Assembly (NCBI RefSeq): GCF_004664715.2
Contig: NC_051071.1
Coordinates: 4,055,501-4,119,500 of the forward strand
From: Peromyscus leucopus
Taxonomy: Eukaryota; Chordata; Mammalia; Rodentia; Cricetidae
Length of the DNA: 64,000 nucleotides
Reading direction: 5' to 3'
Shown: in pieces, positions 12,423 through 24,130 of the stretch
Position numbering within the stretch: position 1 is the stretch's first letter
Layout: the number at the start of each line of letters is the position of its first letter
Translations under genes and position numbers: made by a program
The notes under the pieces: model-generated
Databases searched by the model: none
What the model was told of the DNA's origin: nothing
The model's input: only the letters and a program-made list of their open reading frames with translations

Positions 12423-12711
12423 GAGGGAGTACTGTGGAAGGAGGGAATCTTACTGACTTTCCCAGTACTTCCTGTGGAACAAACTTCTAAGCAGAGATTT
12501 GATGAAATTCAAATTAGATAGATTAAGCTGGACAGAAGATAAGGGAAAATTCTAGGTGTCTTCTAAAAACATTAATAATTGAAAAGAAAAAAAAACACAA
12601 CAGCATTATATGCACATTAAAGCCTAAGGCAAACGGATCAGTCCAGAGAGAAAAATAAAAGGTAACTGATGATGAAAACAAAAACAACAATAATAAAATA
12701 AAAAAAAAAAC

Positions 12712-12870
12712 AGGTGTGTAACCCCAGCATTGTGGTTGCACAGACTGGAGGATCACTGATGCTAGCCACCCAGCCAGTCTAGCTGAATTAGTGAGCTTCA
12801 GGTTCAGTGAAAGACTCTCAAAATACAAGATGGAGCATGATTGAGGGAAACACCTGATGTTGACTTCTGG
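12712..12870 (+). mobile_element. SINE-like fragment (B4/RSINE1-type)
   Basis: The block 'accccagcattgtggttgca' followed by 'tcaggttcagtgaaagactc' resembles rodent composite SINEs. It ends directly in the CA/GA microsatellite cluster. Confidence 0.5.
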
Positions 12871-13074
<204 letters not shown>

Positions 13075-13156
13075 GGAGCAGTTATTACCATGGCAATTCT
13101 ATATCCATAAATTAACAATAAAGATTAACCTCGCACCCTTAATTAAGTCATTTTAC

Positions 13157-13302
13157 AGGGGATTTGGTGGTGCACACATTTAATCCCAGCACTCAGGAGG
13201 CAGAGGTAGGAAGATCTCTGTGTTTGAGTCCATTCTGGTCTATATAGTGAGCTCTAGGACAGCCAGAAATACATAGAAATAACATATCTCAAAAATCAAA
13301 AC
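13157..13302 (+). mobile_element. B1 SINE
   Basis: 'tttaatcccagcactcagga' with the full B1 order through 'aacatatctcaaaaatcaaa'. Confidence 0.88.
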
Positions 13303-14438
13303 AAACGAAAACATGCTGCAATTCCATTTGCCAAAGGAAATTGTTTAAGAGAAATAAACAAATCAGGTGGTATATTTTAATTAGCGTTTAAGCTTTAATC
13401 TTTGAATCTTATAAATTGTATCATTTGAGTGATATAACTCAGAAAGCCAGAATCAGATGTATAGTCATTACAAAGACACCTAAGCACCCCCATACTGGCA
13501 TTACCTGAAATGTGTGCTATCTCCACTTCTTTTTAATACACTCACTAACTTTGCTCCACCCTGTCTCACCCTTTCTTTTCTGTCACTTAATCAAAGATCC
13601 AGTTTTCCCTGGGGATTCAGCTGGCCACTGGCAGCATTGCTGGGCTCTGTCTCTGCTGCAACTGAGTTTCACACAATTTCAACATATGTGTCTATGTCCT
13701 CTGTGGTGTCCTTTATGATAAGCTGGGGAATGTGAAGAGAGTGTTTCTTGAGGTACTCTAGGAAATTAGCCATTTTTTTGGGAACTCCAGTTTATAGCCA
13801 GTTGGTGAGAGGCACAAATGAAAGAATCCAGGGTTTAGGAATGACATCTGAATTGGGGACAAAAACAAAATAAACCTGAAACTTAAAAAAGAAGTGTGTT
13901 TCTTTTCTTTTTCCTTTGTACTTTTTGTTCCTTCCTCAACAGGGTTTTGATGCGTAGCCCTGGCTGGTAACTCATTACGTGGCTCAGGTGGCCCTTTTGA
14001 TCCTTCTGCCTCAACCTCCCAAATGCTGATATTGCAGGCCAGTGATCAGCTTAAGTGTCCAAAGTGAGCCAAATTAAAGGGAACCTAACTGGTGTCTGCT
14101 ATAGAAATAACTGGCTGTTGGTAGAGACAAGTCCCTATACATTTGTTGATGGCCTGGGGTCACAGAAATCTACTGTCCTGATTATTGAATGAGAATGTGG
14201 AAGAAATGTTTTTTTTTTCCTAAAACCACATAATTTTCCATGAATTCCTTTTATGCTATGAAGGGGAAGATGATGGAAATGATTTGTTATATATAGTTTT
14301 GCTTACAAGGAGTGTTGTAGGTCATGCTGAAGGACATAGAGAATCCAGGAAAGGATTTAAACAAAGGAGGGGCATGAATAGATCTGCAGATTTGGGGATC
14401 ACTGTGGTTTTAATGTAGGGAATCAACTAGTCTTCCTG
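13303..14438. other. Intergenic DNA with an old B1
   Basis: An antisense, diverged B1 lies at about 13930-14045. No coding frame is supported elsewhere. Confidence 0.4.
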
Positions 14439-14660
14439 ACCTCTAGAGATGGCTCAGTAGTCAAGAGTACCTGCTGCTCTTGGAGAGGACTGCTGTTAAG
14501 TTCCCAGCACCCACCTGGTGGCTCCCAAATATCAATAATTCCAGTTCTAGGGAATCTCGTGCCTTCTTTTGGCCTCTGTGAGCATCAAATATACACACAA
14601 TGCACTTATATACATTCAGGCAAAACACTCAAACACATGAAGTAAAAATAAATAAATCTT
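14439..14660 (+). mobile_element. B2 SINE
   Basis: 'agagatggctcagtagtcaa' head, B2 body and an AATAAATAAATCTT tail. Confidence 0.88.
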
Positions 14661-14689
14661 AGGAAGAAAGAGAAAGTATTCATATTTAT

Positions 14690-14795
14690 TCTTTAGGAAC
14701 AGCGTCCCCCTATGTATCTCAAGTTGAACTCTTGATCTTCCTGCCTCAGCTCTCCAGTTGCTGAGATTATAGGTATGCATTATGATTTCTAGCCT
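14690..14795 (-). mobile_element. Old B1 SINE fragment
   Basis: Antisense B1 with 'cctgcctcagctctccagtt' and 'gctgagattataggtatgca'. Confidence 0.6.
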
Positions 14796-15538
14796 CTCTT
14801 TTAATTGTTACTATACAAAGTAACCATAAGCTTGGTCACTCAGAGTAAATTTGTTCTCTTAACAGTCCAGCAGGTCAAGAGTCCAAAATGAGTCTTACTG
14901 TCTTAAATTGAGTCAAGTTGGTGGCAGCTAGGGGGTAAGGCCTAGTTGGCGAAAGTATACTGTTAGTACATGCCTTTGAGGGAATCTTTGTAACAGGCCC
15001 CCAGACCTTAGTAGGTCCCCACAACTGACTCCATGATGGAAGTACCATTGAGGTTATAAAACTCAGCATGCAGACAGCACCACCTGCCAAAATGAAAATA
15101 AAGACCTACTCCATCAAAGTCTATAGTTCTAGGAAAGTCTCTAAATGTGCTACCCTTGCTTTTTAGCTTCTGTAGTTCCACTTCTGGCTAAATGTTCTTG
15201 AAATATGTAAATCTAGTATACATTTTTGGTTTTTTGTTTGTTTTGTTTTACCTAAAAGCTCACCTTGAGAAAGGCTTTGGACTACACAGGGATCCTGAAC
15301 ACTCAGTATAGTTGCCAGCCAACTAATAAAGGTTTTCTATCAGTATAAACTTGTGTTAAAGTAGACTTCTCTGGTGGATACCCCATGACATTTTGTCCTG
15401 GCCTCTTCTCTTCCACTTACTATTTCCTGTCTGTTGTGGGGTAAGCCAGCTTTTCCCATGTTCTCTGCCTCACCATGCATGAGCTCAGAAACAATGGGTC
15501 TAAGTGACCATTGAAAATTAAATGAACTATTTCTCCCT

Positions 15539-15684
15539 TTTTTTTTTGAGGCAGGGCTTCTCTTTATAGCCCTGGATGTCCTGGTACTCACTCTGTGTCT
15601 ACATAGGCTGGCCTCGAACTCACAGAGATCTGTCTGCTTCTGCCTCAGTGCTGGGATTAAAGGCATGCGTCACCACCATCTGGC
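15539..15684 (-). mobile_element. B1 SINE
   Basis: Poly-T, 'gaggcagggcttctctttat', and the right end 'gctgggattaaaggcatgcg'. The 108-aa minus-strand frame at 15340-15666 is only B1 read through. Confidence 0.92.
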
Positions 15685-17258
15685 TCATCATTCCCCCTTT
15701 TAAATAGTTTCTGACATATGTTTTGTCATACCAACAGAAAGTGACTAACAGTCTGGAACAAATAAACACTCATGTAAGAGGGAATATATTTATACATACT
15801 CATATTACACATGAATATAAGTTCTAGCTATGCAACTGGTGTTGAACTTGCTAGATAACCAGGCTGCACTGAACTCATAATCCTACTACTGTCTCCCAGT
15901 GCTAGGATTGCAGGCATGTGCTACCATGCCCAGCTGTCCCTACATACTTTTAATGTAGAAAAAGAAGCATTTAGGATAGATTTTTAGTGAAGCTAGGCAT
16001 AGTGGCACATACTTGTATTCTTAGCATTTGGAAGGTAGAGGCGGGAGAATTAGAAGTTATATTAAATAGTGAATTTAAGGTCAGCCTGAGCTACATAAGA
16101 CTTTATCTTCAAAAATAGTTTTATAACTATTATGGTTGAGTTTTTTTTTCACCCAAAGAAATAATTATTGTGAGTTCATATTTCTGGTGATATGACAAAA
16201 ATGTTCTTCCATGCACTATAGTTTCTACCTCTAATCCAAGCATTTGAAAGGATAAGGCAGGAAAACCAGGAATTTAAGGGCAGCCTGGGCTTTATTGAAA
16301 GACATGGTATTGAAGGACAAAATAAACAAAAAAAGCCCCATGATTTAATTAATTATATTTTACTTATTCGTGAAGCAGGGGATAGAGCAGGCTGTATATA
16401 TACCCTTATGATTTTTTATTTGGTAACCTGGACTTTCAGAGTTAACAAGGCAAGTTTCTCGAGTAGCTGAAATTATATGGTTGCACTGCCAGGCTTAACT
16501 AAAACACACACTTTTCTTTCTCTTCACTGTTGTTATCAAACCCAGGGTCTCATGCATTCTAGGCAAGCGATCTATCACTGAGTTCTTAGGGCCACAGCCC
16601 ATACACATGCTATTCATTAATTAACACAGTAAGTTAATGAAGCATATGACAAAATTGAAATCAGAGCTTCAAAATTTTTTTTTCAGGTAGGTCTTATTAG
16701 GCCAGGTTAGTTTGAAACCCATGTATCCAAGAGTTTGAAACTTCTACTTCAGCCTCTGAATGGCATGTGGGGTTGTGAGTGTGCACCACCATGCCCAGCA
16801 TTGGGGTGTGTGGGAGGTGCTGGGATTTGAATCCAAGCCCTTGGGCAGTTAGACAAAGCTCTCTCCACTAGCTGTACCTCCAGACCTCAGAAAACTCTTT
16901 AAACAAATGAAATTTAACGTAATTCATTACATAATACAACTGTTAGTGGTTATCCTAGAAAATTGGAAGCATGAACGACATTTAAGAACCTGAAATTCTT
17001 TCAGGAATATCAGATGATCTAGAGAGGAGGGTTCTTTTCACCAAGTGGATCAAGTGAATTGAGATAAATATTTTCTCAGGGTGTAAAATTTTCCAAATGT
17101 TTCTCTCCTACATAGTGAAATGGCTACAATTTAATATTCAGTGTTACCAACACCTTTCATTATATATTAAAATTATAACATACAGCAGAAAATATAAGCT
17201 GGATTTATTGAGACAACTTTGGATTCTCACTTCCTGGAAGGTGGGAGGACAGATTTGA
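15685..17258. other. Region of heavily decayed SINEs
   Basis: Diverged B1-like pieces are visible at about 15825-15940 (minus), 15985-16110 (plus), 16220-16320 (plus), 16400-16500 (minus) and 16680-16800 (minus), with an ID-like piece near 16525-16600. No gene seen. Confidence 0.5.
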
Positions 17259-17751
17259 AGTAGCATGAATCTTAAAAGGTATTACTAATTAAAACAAACC
17301 CAGAGCCAGGTATTGGGGTAAATGCTGAAAGATCAGAGAGACAGAACAGGCCACAGATAACCTCACCTCACCAACTTCTCAGCCGATCCTGTTTCCTCAA
17401 ACTGGAAGCCTCTGAGTCCTCATCTGGAATGAATCTCAGCTAAACTGCTGCTAAAAGCCTAAGAGCTTAACCAGGCTCTAGTTCCTGGTCCTCATGCCTT
17501 ATATACCTTTCTGCTTCCTGCCACCACTTCCTGGGATTAAAGGTGTGTGTCACCATTCCTGGCTGTTTCCAGTGTGGCTTTGAACTCAGAGAGATCCAGA
17601 GGGATCTCTGCCTCTGGAGTGCTAGGATTAAAGGTGTGTGTGCCACCATTTTCTGGCCTCTATCTATCTATGTCTAGTGGCGGTTCTGTTCTCTGACCCC
17701 AGATAAGTTTATTAGGGCACACAATATTTTGGGGAATACAATATCACCACA
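17259..17751 (-). mobile_element. ERV LTR containing two B1-derived segments
   Basis: The right end ...CACCACA reads on the minus strand as TGTGGTGATATTGTATTCC; the left end is near 17259. It abuts an A/G-rich polypurine tract (17752-17764), which marks it as the 3' LTR of the adjoining internal region. Within it, two stretches (about 17530-17570 and 17571-17655) are B1 right-end sequence ('gggattaaaggtgtgtgtca'), so the LTR family has absorbed SINE sequence. Confidence 0.85.
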
Positions 17752-18890
17752 TTTCCCCTTTTTGTCTAAAATTTAAAAATCTTATAGCTAATACAAGAAA
17801 ACCTATATCCAATAAGTATATATATTATATACAGTCAAGAATTACATTAACAATGTCTAGTCCATTAATATTTGACACATTCAGACAAAAAACTCTATTA
17901 TATATATATTAACAATGTCCAGTCCAGTAATATTTGATATACTCAGACAAAAAATTTTACTACTTATCCTATTTAAAACAAGTAGTTCCTTTTTAAAAGT
18001 AGATTTAATAATTGACCTTTTTATCTTATCATATAAATATTCTCTTTTTTTTTTAGTAGATTCAAAAATCTACCTTTTTTTTTTTTTTGGTTTTTCGAGA
18101 CAGGGTTTCTCTGTGTAGCTTTGTGCCTTTCCTAGAACTCACTTGGTAGCCCAGGCTGACCTCGAACTCACAGAAATCCTCCTCCTGGCTCTGCCTCCCG
18201 AGTGCTGGGATTAAAGGAGTGCGGCAGGCGCGCTGCCACCGCCACCACCACCACCACCACCACCCAGCTTAAATTTACCTTTTATCTTATCATTTCAATA
18301 TCTTCCCTTTCTTCAGAGTAGATTCAATAATCTACCCTTTTCTATATCTTCTTTTTTCTTTTTCTTTTTTAAAAACAAGAACCCTGTATCTAATCTCCTT
18401 CATTTAGCCCCCCCTTTTTGCCATTAACAATTAACTTGTAACCAACCATCATAAACAATAACAATTATCCATAAGTCACTGAATGACCAAAAACCACCCA
18501 CCCCACCTCTTGGGCATGTGGGCATCATTTTCTTAACTTCCTGCTTTCTAGGGGCGAAGACATCTTTAGGGAATCCTGAAAAGAAAATTTTTGGGTTATT
18601 TGTCAAGTCCTGAGAAAGTTAGTCGTATCAGTTGTTCCGTTTCTGCATAATGGGAAAGTGTGGGGCTTGTCTCAAGTAGTCTTGCTCGAGTAGTCTGTAA
18701 ATCTGGATCATCTCAGCTAGCCATCTTGAAATTGTCCTGAGCAGTTTGTCCAAAGCCAGTCTTTCCATGGTGTTAATCAGCTTAATGGTTTTACCATAGT
18801 CCATGTAGAATCATTGGTGTGGAGTCCAATCATCCTTTTGAAGATTTCAAAGTTGCTGTTAGGTATGGTCATGTTTCCCTGCAGACTTTT
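17752..18890 (-). mobile_element. ERV internal region, 3' part, non-coding
   Basis: Polypurine tract next to the LTR, followed upstream by AT-rich sequence homologous to the 3' internal regions at 32900-34880 (plus) and 41260-43040 (minus). For example, the block with 'gctagctgagatgatccaga' in minus orientation is shared with 33059-33080. It is interrupted by a B1 at 18074-18268. No env is recognisable. The upstream end joins TGFBR1-derived sequence. Confidence 0.78.
18074..18268 (-). mobile_element. B1 SINE with expanded (CCA)n right end, nested in the ERV
   Basis: Poly-T, 'tttttcgagacagggtttct' and 'gagtgctgggattaaaggag', then an unusual G/C-rich stretch and a (CCA)n run at about 18236-18264 where the B1 start CCGCCACC would lie. 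Confidence 0.92.
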
Positions 18891-18926
18891 TTTTTTGTGT
18901 GTGTCTCCTCTGTGGTTTGGAGCAAT

Positions 18927-19190
18927 CACAGTCTGATAAATGTTTGTCTCTCGGAACCATGAATGTTCTTCCCTAGAAGAGAATATCTTTACATCAATTT
19001 CTCCCCACCATTTGTCTTGCCAAACTTTTCCAAACTGACCTTTGCCGATGCTTTCTTGTAACACAATGGTCCTGGCAATTCTTCTCTGAACAAGCAGCAG
19101 TGAGCCCTTTGTCCCAGGCAGCAGCATCACCGCAGTCACTAACATGATGAGAAGGAGCCAGCAACTCAGTGCAGCAGCCGCTGCCCCCAT
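18927..19190 (-). pseudogene. TGFBR1: TGFBR1-derived retrocopy fragment, exon 1 joined to exon 4
   Basis: Starting at the ATG (19190-19188), 88 codons resemble TGF-beta receptor type I, the serine/threonine kinase receptor that phosphorylates SMAD2/3. Residues 1-29 match the signal peptide (hydrophobic core [15 protein letters not shown]). Residue 30 onward matches the end of the GS domain and the kinase N-lobe: [14 protein letters not shown], the glycine loop GKGQFG, and the catalytic-type lysine in DVKIF (residue 68). The ligand-binding domain, transmembrane segment and most of the GS domain are absent. From memory of the gene's exon map, the break coincides with exon 1 joined in phase to exon 4, which indicates a spliced RNA origin. 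One codon before the lysine is lost and the similarity ends at IYQTV. The frame then runs into a short unknown stretch, ten A residues and ERV sequence. It cannot make a working receptor. Confidence 0.82.
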
Positions 19191-19628
19191 TGTTTCTTAC
19201 CTCTGAGCCTCCTGATTCAAGCATTTGTTCTGCGTACTCTATCTATAATGCTTTTCTTGGTGACCTGCTAAGCCTCTCCTCATTCTCCAAGGTTATTGAG
19301 GCTTCTTTCACTCCCAGGAAATAATTTTCTCTGCTACCAATGGACATTTGATACTTTCTTGCAGATACATTTTATTAATCTTCTCACTATATGGAACTTC
19401 TTGAGGGAAGGAATATTTGAAAATTACAATAACTAGAGATTTATCATGCCAGCAAACCACTCTTCTTACAAAATTACAGTTGATAGGGGGTAGGCAGTGG
19501 CAATGGGTCAGGAGGTGGGACCACTGCAGGTGAGAAGGCTCCGTTAAGGGGAATTTGGAAGGATAGGAATTTCAATATGCACATATATATAATATTTACA
19601 TATGTAAGTACTTTATTTACTTAATATA
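19191..19628. other. Upstream flank of the TGFBR1 fragment, nothing recognised
   Basis: Does not look like the GC-rich TGFBR1 5' UTR and does not resemble the ERV internal region. Confidence 0.4.
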
Positions 19629-19975
19629 TGTTGTGGATATCGCTCTATGTAAATAAAACACTGATGGCCAGTGATCAGAAAGGAAGTTTAGGTGGGACAA
19701 GGAGAGAGGAGAATTGGGGAAACAGAAAGAAAGAGAGAGAGACACTGCAGCCACCGCCAGGACAAGCAACATGTAAAGACACCGGTAAGCCACCAGCCAT
19801 GTGGCAAGGTATAGATTTATAGAAATGGGTTAATTTAAGATATAAAAACAGTTAGCAAGAAGCCTGCCACGGCCATACAGTTTATAAGTAATATAAGCAT
19901 CTGAGTGATTATTTTATACGTGGATTGTGGGACTGCGGGGCTTGGTGGAACCTGGAGAGAAGCCCTCCAGCAACA
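19629..19975 (+). mobile_element. Solo ERVK-type LTR with perfect target duplication
   Basis: Starts TGTTGTGGATATC and ends CCAGCAACA, flanked by AATATA at 19623-19628 and 19976-19981. An 'atgtaaataaaacactg' segment lies near the start. The same family occurs antisense at 29443-29838 and 49073-49436. Confidence 0.93.
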
Positions 19976-20070
19976 AATATATGTTAGTAAGTGATGTGTA
20001 TTGTTCTAAACACTATACAAATATTCAGTCATTTAACACTCAGAATAGTTCTGTGAGGAATATTTTTACA

Positions 20071-20071
20071 C

Positions 20072-20114
<43 letters not shown>
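20071..20114. repeat. (TTTA)n microsatellite
   Basis: About eleven TTTA units, followed directly by an old antisense B1 (about 20115-20225). Confidence 0.95.
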
Positions 20115-21110
20115 TGTTTGAGACAAGGTCTCACTAAATTACTCAGGTTGGCCTCAGACTTGAAATCCTCCAGTGTCAGTCTTCTGACTCTTAGAATTTT
20201 AAGTACATATCACCACACCAAACCTTATTCTTTATTCTTTTAAATTTAAATTTGTTTTTGTTCCTTTAGGACAGGGTCTCATATAACCCTAAGTGGCCTC
20301 AAACGCACTCTGTAGCTGAGAATTGCCTTGAATTTCTGACCCTCTGCCTCTCCTGAGTGCTAAGCTTACAGGAATTTAACTCAGTTAATTTATATGGTGC
20401 TGGGAATCTAACTCAGCTCTTCATCCATGTTAGGCAGTCACTCTACCAACTGAACTACCATTCCAGCCTCCTATGCCCTAATTTTATAGATACAGAACAT
20501 ATAGAACAGAGTATGAAATAGCTTGAATCCTCTGTTTCATTGGTACTTCAAGCTGATGTTTCACATGCAATAGGTGTTTGTTCACTTAGTAAATATACTT
20601 TTATTGTTTTAAGTCAGGGTCACATACAGTCCAGACTGGTATTGAACCATTGATCCTCTTTGGCACATGTTTTGAGGACTGGGATTACAGGTATGTGCCA
20701 TCACACTGACTTGGCTTTGTTCACTAAATATTTATTGAAAGCTTTAAATGTACAGGTGGCTTCTGTGTGACTCAATTGATCAATGGAAAAAATTGACAAA
20801 TATTTTTATTTTGGTTGGCAGATAGTGCCCAAAAGATGAAGGAAAGAGAGAAGTGGGGTTGGAGGAGTAGAGGAGAAAGAAGGAAGAAGAAAAAGGAGAT
20901 GTTAAAAATACTTGGGCTGCAGAAATGGCACAGAGAGAACTACAGGGGAATATAGCCTGATAAAAGCTTTGGGATCTGGTCTAGCAGTGCAGACCGGTGT
21001 TCTAACATAAGTGTTTCCATGTAATCAGGTGAATATCTCAAATTATGAGAGGAGACAAGGGAGAAGGAGGCCTAAGTTATGTGATATAAATTAATTTAAG
21101 ATGGGTGTGT
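20115..21110. other. Old SINE-rich intergenic DNA
   Basis: Antisense B1-like pieces at about 20115-20225, 20260-20390 and 20600-20710, and an antisense ID-like piece at about 20395-20470. The rest is unassigned. Confidence 0.45.
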
Positions 21111-21114
21111 GTTA

Positions 21115-21310
21115 TGATTTGGAAATGAAGTGTCTCCTAAAAAGGCTCTTGTGTTGAAGACTTCATCTCCATCTTGTGGATAATCATTGAGAAGTGATTG
21201 GATTATAATGGTGCTGATGAAATCAATGGATTAATCTCCACTAATTGGGAGTTGATGCCTCCTTGAAAGGAGCAGATCCTTGGGGGTTGTGTCTTGTACT
21301 TGCATGGCAT
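21115..21310 (+). mobile_element. Ancient mammalian repeat, family uncertain
   Basis: The stretch with 'gttatgatttggaaatgaag', 'aagtgattggattataatgg' and 'aatcaatggattaatctcca' resembles an old repeat shared across mammals. I cannot name the family. Confidence 0.4.
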
Positions 21311-21825
21311 GAGAAATTCAACCCAGGGTCTTGCATTTGCTATGCAAGCCATCTCTATTGAGCTGTGCCCCCAGACCCTACTTCATTAGTTTTTTGCTTT
21401 TTGTTAGATTTTTGAGACTGAGTCTCACTATCCAACCCAGGCTAGACTCAAACTCAAGATCCTCTTTGCTTCAGTTTCTCAAACACTGAGACTTACTTTA
21501 TTCTTAACGGCCTACATAGGAACTGATCATCCAGGAAGTAGGCTTGGTGTTAAGCTACTATATATTATTCTTGGGTGAGAGTAATTTAAAAGGAACAAAT
21601 GTTCTATCATAAATTTTAGTTCAGAGATCTTGTTTTCTAAAGTTTTCCCTCAGAGTGTTTAGAATTCTTGTATTCAAATGTTAGCTCATCATGTCAATGA
21701 AGTGGATTGACCTCTGGGTAAATCCATTGACCTCAAAAGGCTGACTCACCAAAGTTTCCACAAACAATTTTTTACTCCCTTTTTACTTTACTTTTCCTGG
21801 TGAATGATATTAAACAGATCGCAGT
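21311..21825. other. Intergenic DNA with ID/B1 remnants
   Basis: Antisense ID-like piece at about 21312-21378 and antisense B1-like piece at about 21405-21495. Nothing else identified. Confidence 0.4.
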
Positions 21826-22350
21826 TAAGGATGTTGTGATGGCTATTTGTGGTTGCCAACTTGACTACATCTGGAATTAACTAAAATCCCAAAATGGAGG
21901 GGCATATCAGTGAGAAATCTTTGCTTAATTGAAGTGGGAAGATCTTCTTCTAATCCAGGTATATGAGATGGAAAGACACACCTTCAATCCAGATCTTTTG
22001 AGCTGGGAAAACCCACTTATAATCTGGGCCACACCATCTGCTGGAAGTCTATATAAGGGAGTGGAAGAAGGAAGGTTTTGCTTTTTGCCTACTTGTTCTC
22101 ACCTTGCTAGCAACTCTATTCTTTCACAGGCATTAGGGCCTAGTTCTTTGGGATTCCAGCATATACTGAAGACCAGCTGAGACATCCAGCCTTATGTACC
22201 ACATAACTACTGGATTCTTGGACTTTCCATTCATAGCCAGACATTGTTGGAGTAGCTGGACCACAGCATGTAAGTCATTCTAATAACCCCCTTTCTATAT
22301 ATTTAGAGAGATTCATTCTATAAGTTCTGTTACTTTACAGAACTCTGACA
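21826..22350 (+). mobile_element. Rodent interspersed repeat (same family as 4700-5555)
   Basis: Begins 'gttgtgatggctatttgtgg' and includes 'ctttgggattccagcatata' and 'gtaagtcattctaataaccc', each paired with a complement in the 4700-5555 copy. The 83-aa frame at 21929-22180 lies entirely within it. Confidence 0.65.
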
Positions 22351-22377
22351 AATACATAATGTATCAAAAGATATGAT

Positions 22378-22580
22378 GATGGGATTGGGGAAATGGCTTA
22401 GTAGTCCAGTACACTTGTTCTTGTAGAGAATGGATTCAGTTCCCACCATCCATATGGTGCTTCACAACCACCCTGATTCCAAATCCAGAGCATCTGAAAT
22501 TCTCTTCTGTACTAGGAACATACATGGTATACACACAGACATGCAAACAAAAACACTCATACACATAAAATAAATAAACA
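22378..22580 (+). mobile_element. B2 SINE, diverged
   Basis: 'gggattggggaaatggctta' head, B2 body, CA-rich 3' part and AAATAAATAAA tail. Confidence 0.8.
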
Positions 22581-22634
22581 CAGAAATTATTTTTAAAAGG
22601 AACATCTTTTTAAAAAAGAAGTATTATAGTATCT

Positions 22635-22960
22635 GGGAATGTGGCACACAGTTGTAATTCTAGCAGATGGCAGGTTGAGACAGGAGGTTATCATGAGTTT
22701 AAGTGAGTCCAGTCTTGGCTACATAATGAATATGCACGCCCACACAGAAATAAACAACAACAAAATAACCCAAGGCTGGACCTATAACCCAGTCGGTAAG
22801 TTGGTAGAATGCTTGCCAAGCATGCACAAGACTCTGGGTTGGATCCTTAGCACTGCATAAAAAGGGCATGGAGGTGAACCCTATAATCCTAGCACTTGGG
22901 AGATAGAGGCAGGAGTGCTGCTGGTGGTCAGACTCAAGTGTTTACAGGTTCTTGGCTTCT
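22635..22960 (+). mobile_element. B1 then ID/B4 SINE pieces
   Basis: B1-like at about 22640-22740, then an ID unit at 22771-22862 ('tgcttgccaagcatgcacaa') fused to a B1-like half at 22863-22925, the layout of a B4 element. Confidence 0.6.
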
Positions 22961-24130
22961 TATTCAAGGAACTGAGATGAAAGCTCAGAGAGATTTGCAA
23001 AAGTAGCACAAAGAAAGCAATAGAAAAGACCAGAAGATACTACAAAAGAGCAGCAGGCCATAAAAATGAAGGTACTCAAGGGTCCCAGTTGTTTAGGACT
23101 TCCTTTCATAAGGTTCAAGAGGAGGAGGAATTTGGTTACTGAGGTACTTAATGAAGGTAGTCCTTTGCTTTGATAGATAGATTGTTATATAATAATTTTT
23201 TTCTATTTCTCAAATCCTTTCCTATAATGCATATGATTTTATTTATATGCATAGCCTATGTTGCTAGTCAAGATGATAAATAAGGAATTCTCTCTAAAAG
23301 CTTACTTTTTATATTTTTGCTTTATTACACATGTACCTAAAACCAGTTCAGACTGAATCAGCATTCCTTATTCTATACCTGGACATAACTAAGAATATGT
23401 TTGAATTTAAATCATCCAACTCTCTGATAGTTGTTAGGGGAGAATAAACATATCCAATTGTTCAGAGAGAGGTTTGTATGCAGTTCAATGCAGATTGGTG
23501 TCCTAAATTGCAGGGTATATTATTTGGAGAGGTACAAATATGCAGAGTACATGCAGGTAAATTAGCTTGGCTACCAAGTGCATCATCAAAAAAGGAGGGT
23601 GTGCATAATGCAAACCAAGTAGAGTCCCTATGCTTGCCTACATGAGAGGATTAGGAACTGAAAGTCATTTTCAGTTTAAGAGAGTTTGAAGCCATTTGGG
23701 CTACTTGATACCCAGTCTCTAAATAAATAAATACCCAAAACTCAAGCAAACAAAGGATGTATGGTGTGAGGTGACTTTTACTTCTTTAGGATCATTGTTT
23801 GACTCTAATTTTTATTCAGCAAGCAGAAAGAGAGGCATATAATATTACTTGTCTTTGTCCTATGGCACATATTTGCTGTAAGCTGCAAAAATATATGAAG
23901 TAGGATTTCACCTGATTATGACAAGCTAATACCTGGAAGAAGCCAAAGGCCTTCCAGAGGTCAATTTGAGGTTCAAGGAGTCTTGGTGATATTGGCTTTT
24001 GATTATTAGCTGTTTCCTACTATGAATTTCTCAGGTGCTATTGTAGCTTTTCCATCATTCATTGGGGACAATTTCCCCTCTACTAAAGGAATATAACCTT
24101 CTGTGCAGTAATGCAACCAGGATCCCTAAT
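22961..24130. other. Low-repeat intergenic DNA
   Basis: No coding frame or clear repeat recognised. Confidence 0.4.

Noticed and set aside
15340..15666. 108-codon minus-strand frame
   Set aside because: Half is B1 SINE read through; the remainder has no recognisable content.
18777..18926. C-terminal 50 codons of the TGFBR1-like frame as part of the receptor
   Set aside because: This part aligns with ERV internal DNA (relative at about 32920-33010), not with the receptor kinase; the NDSTWT string is coincidental.
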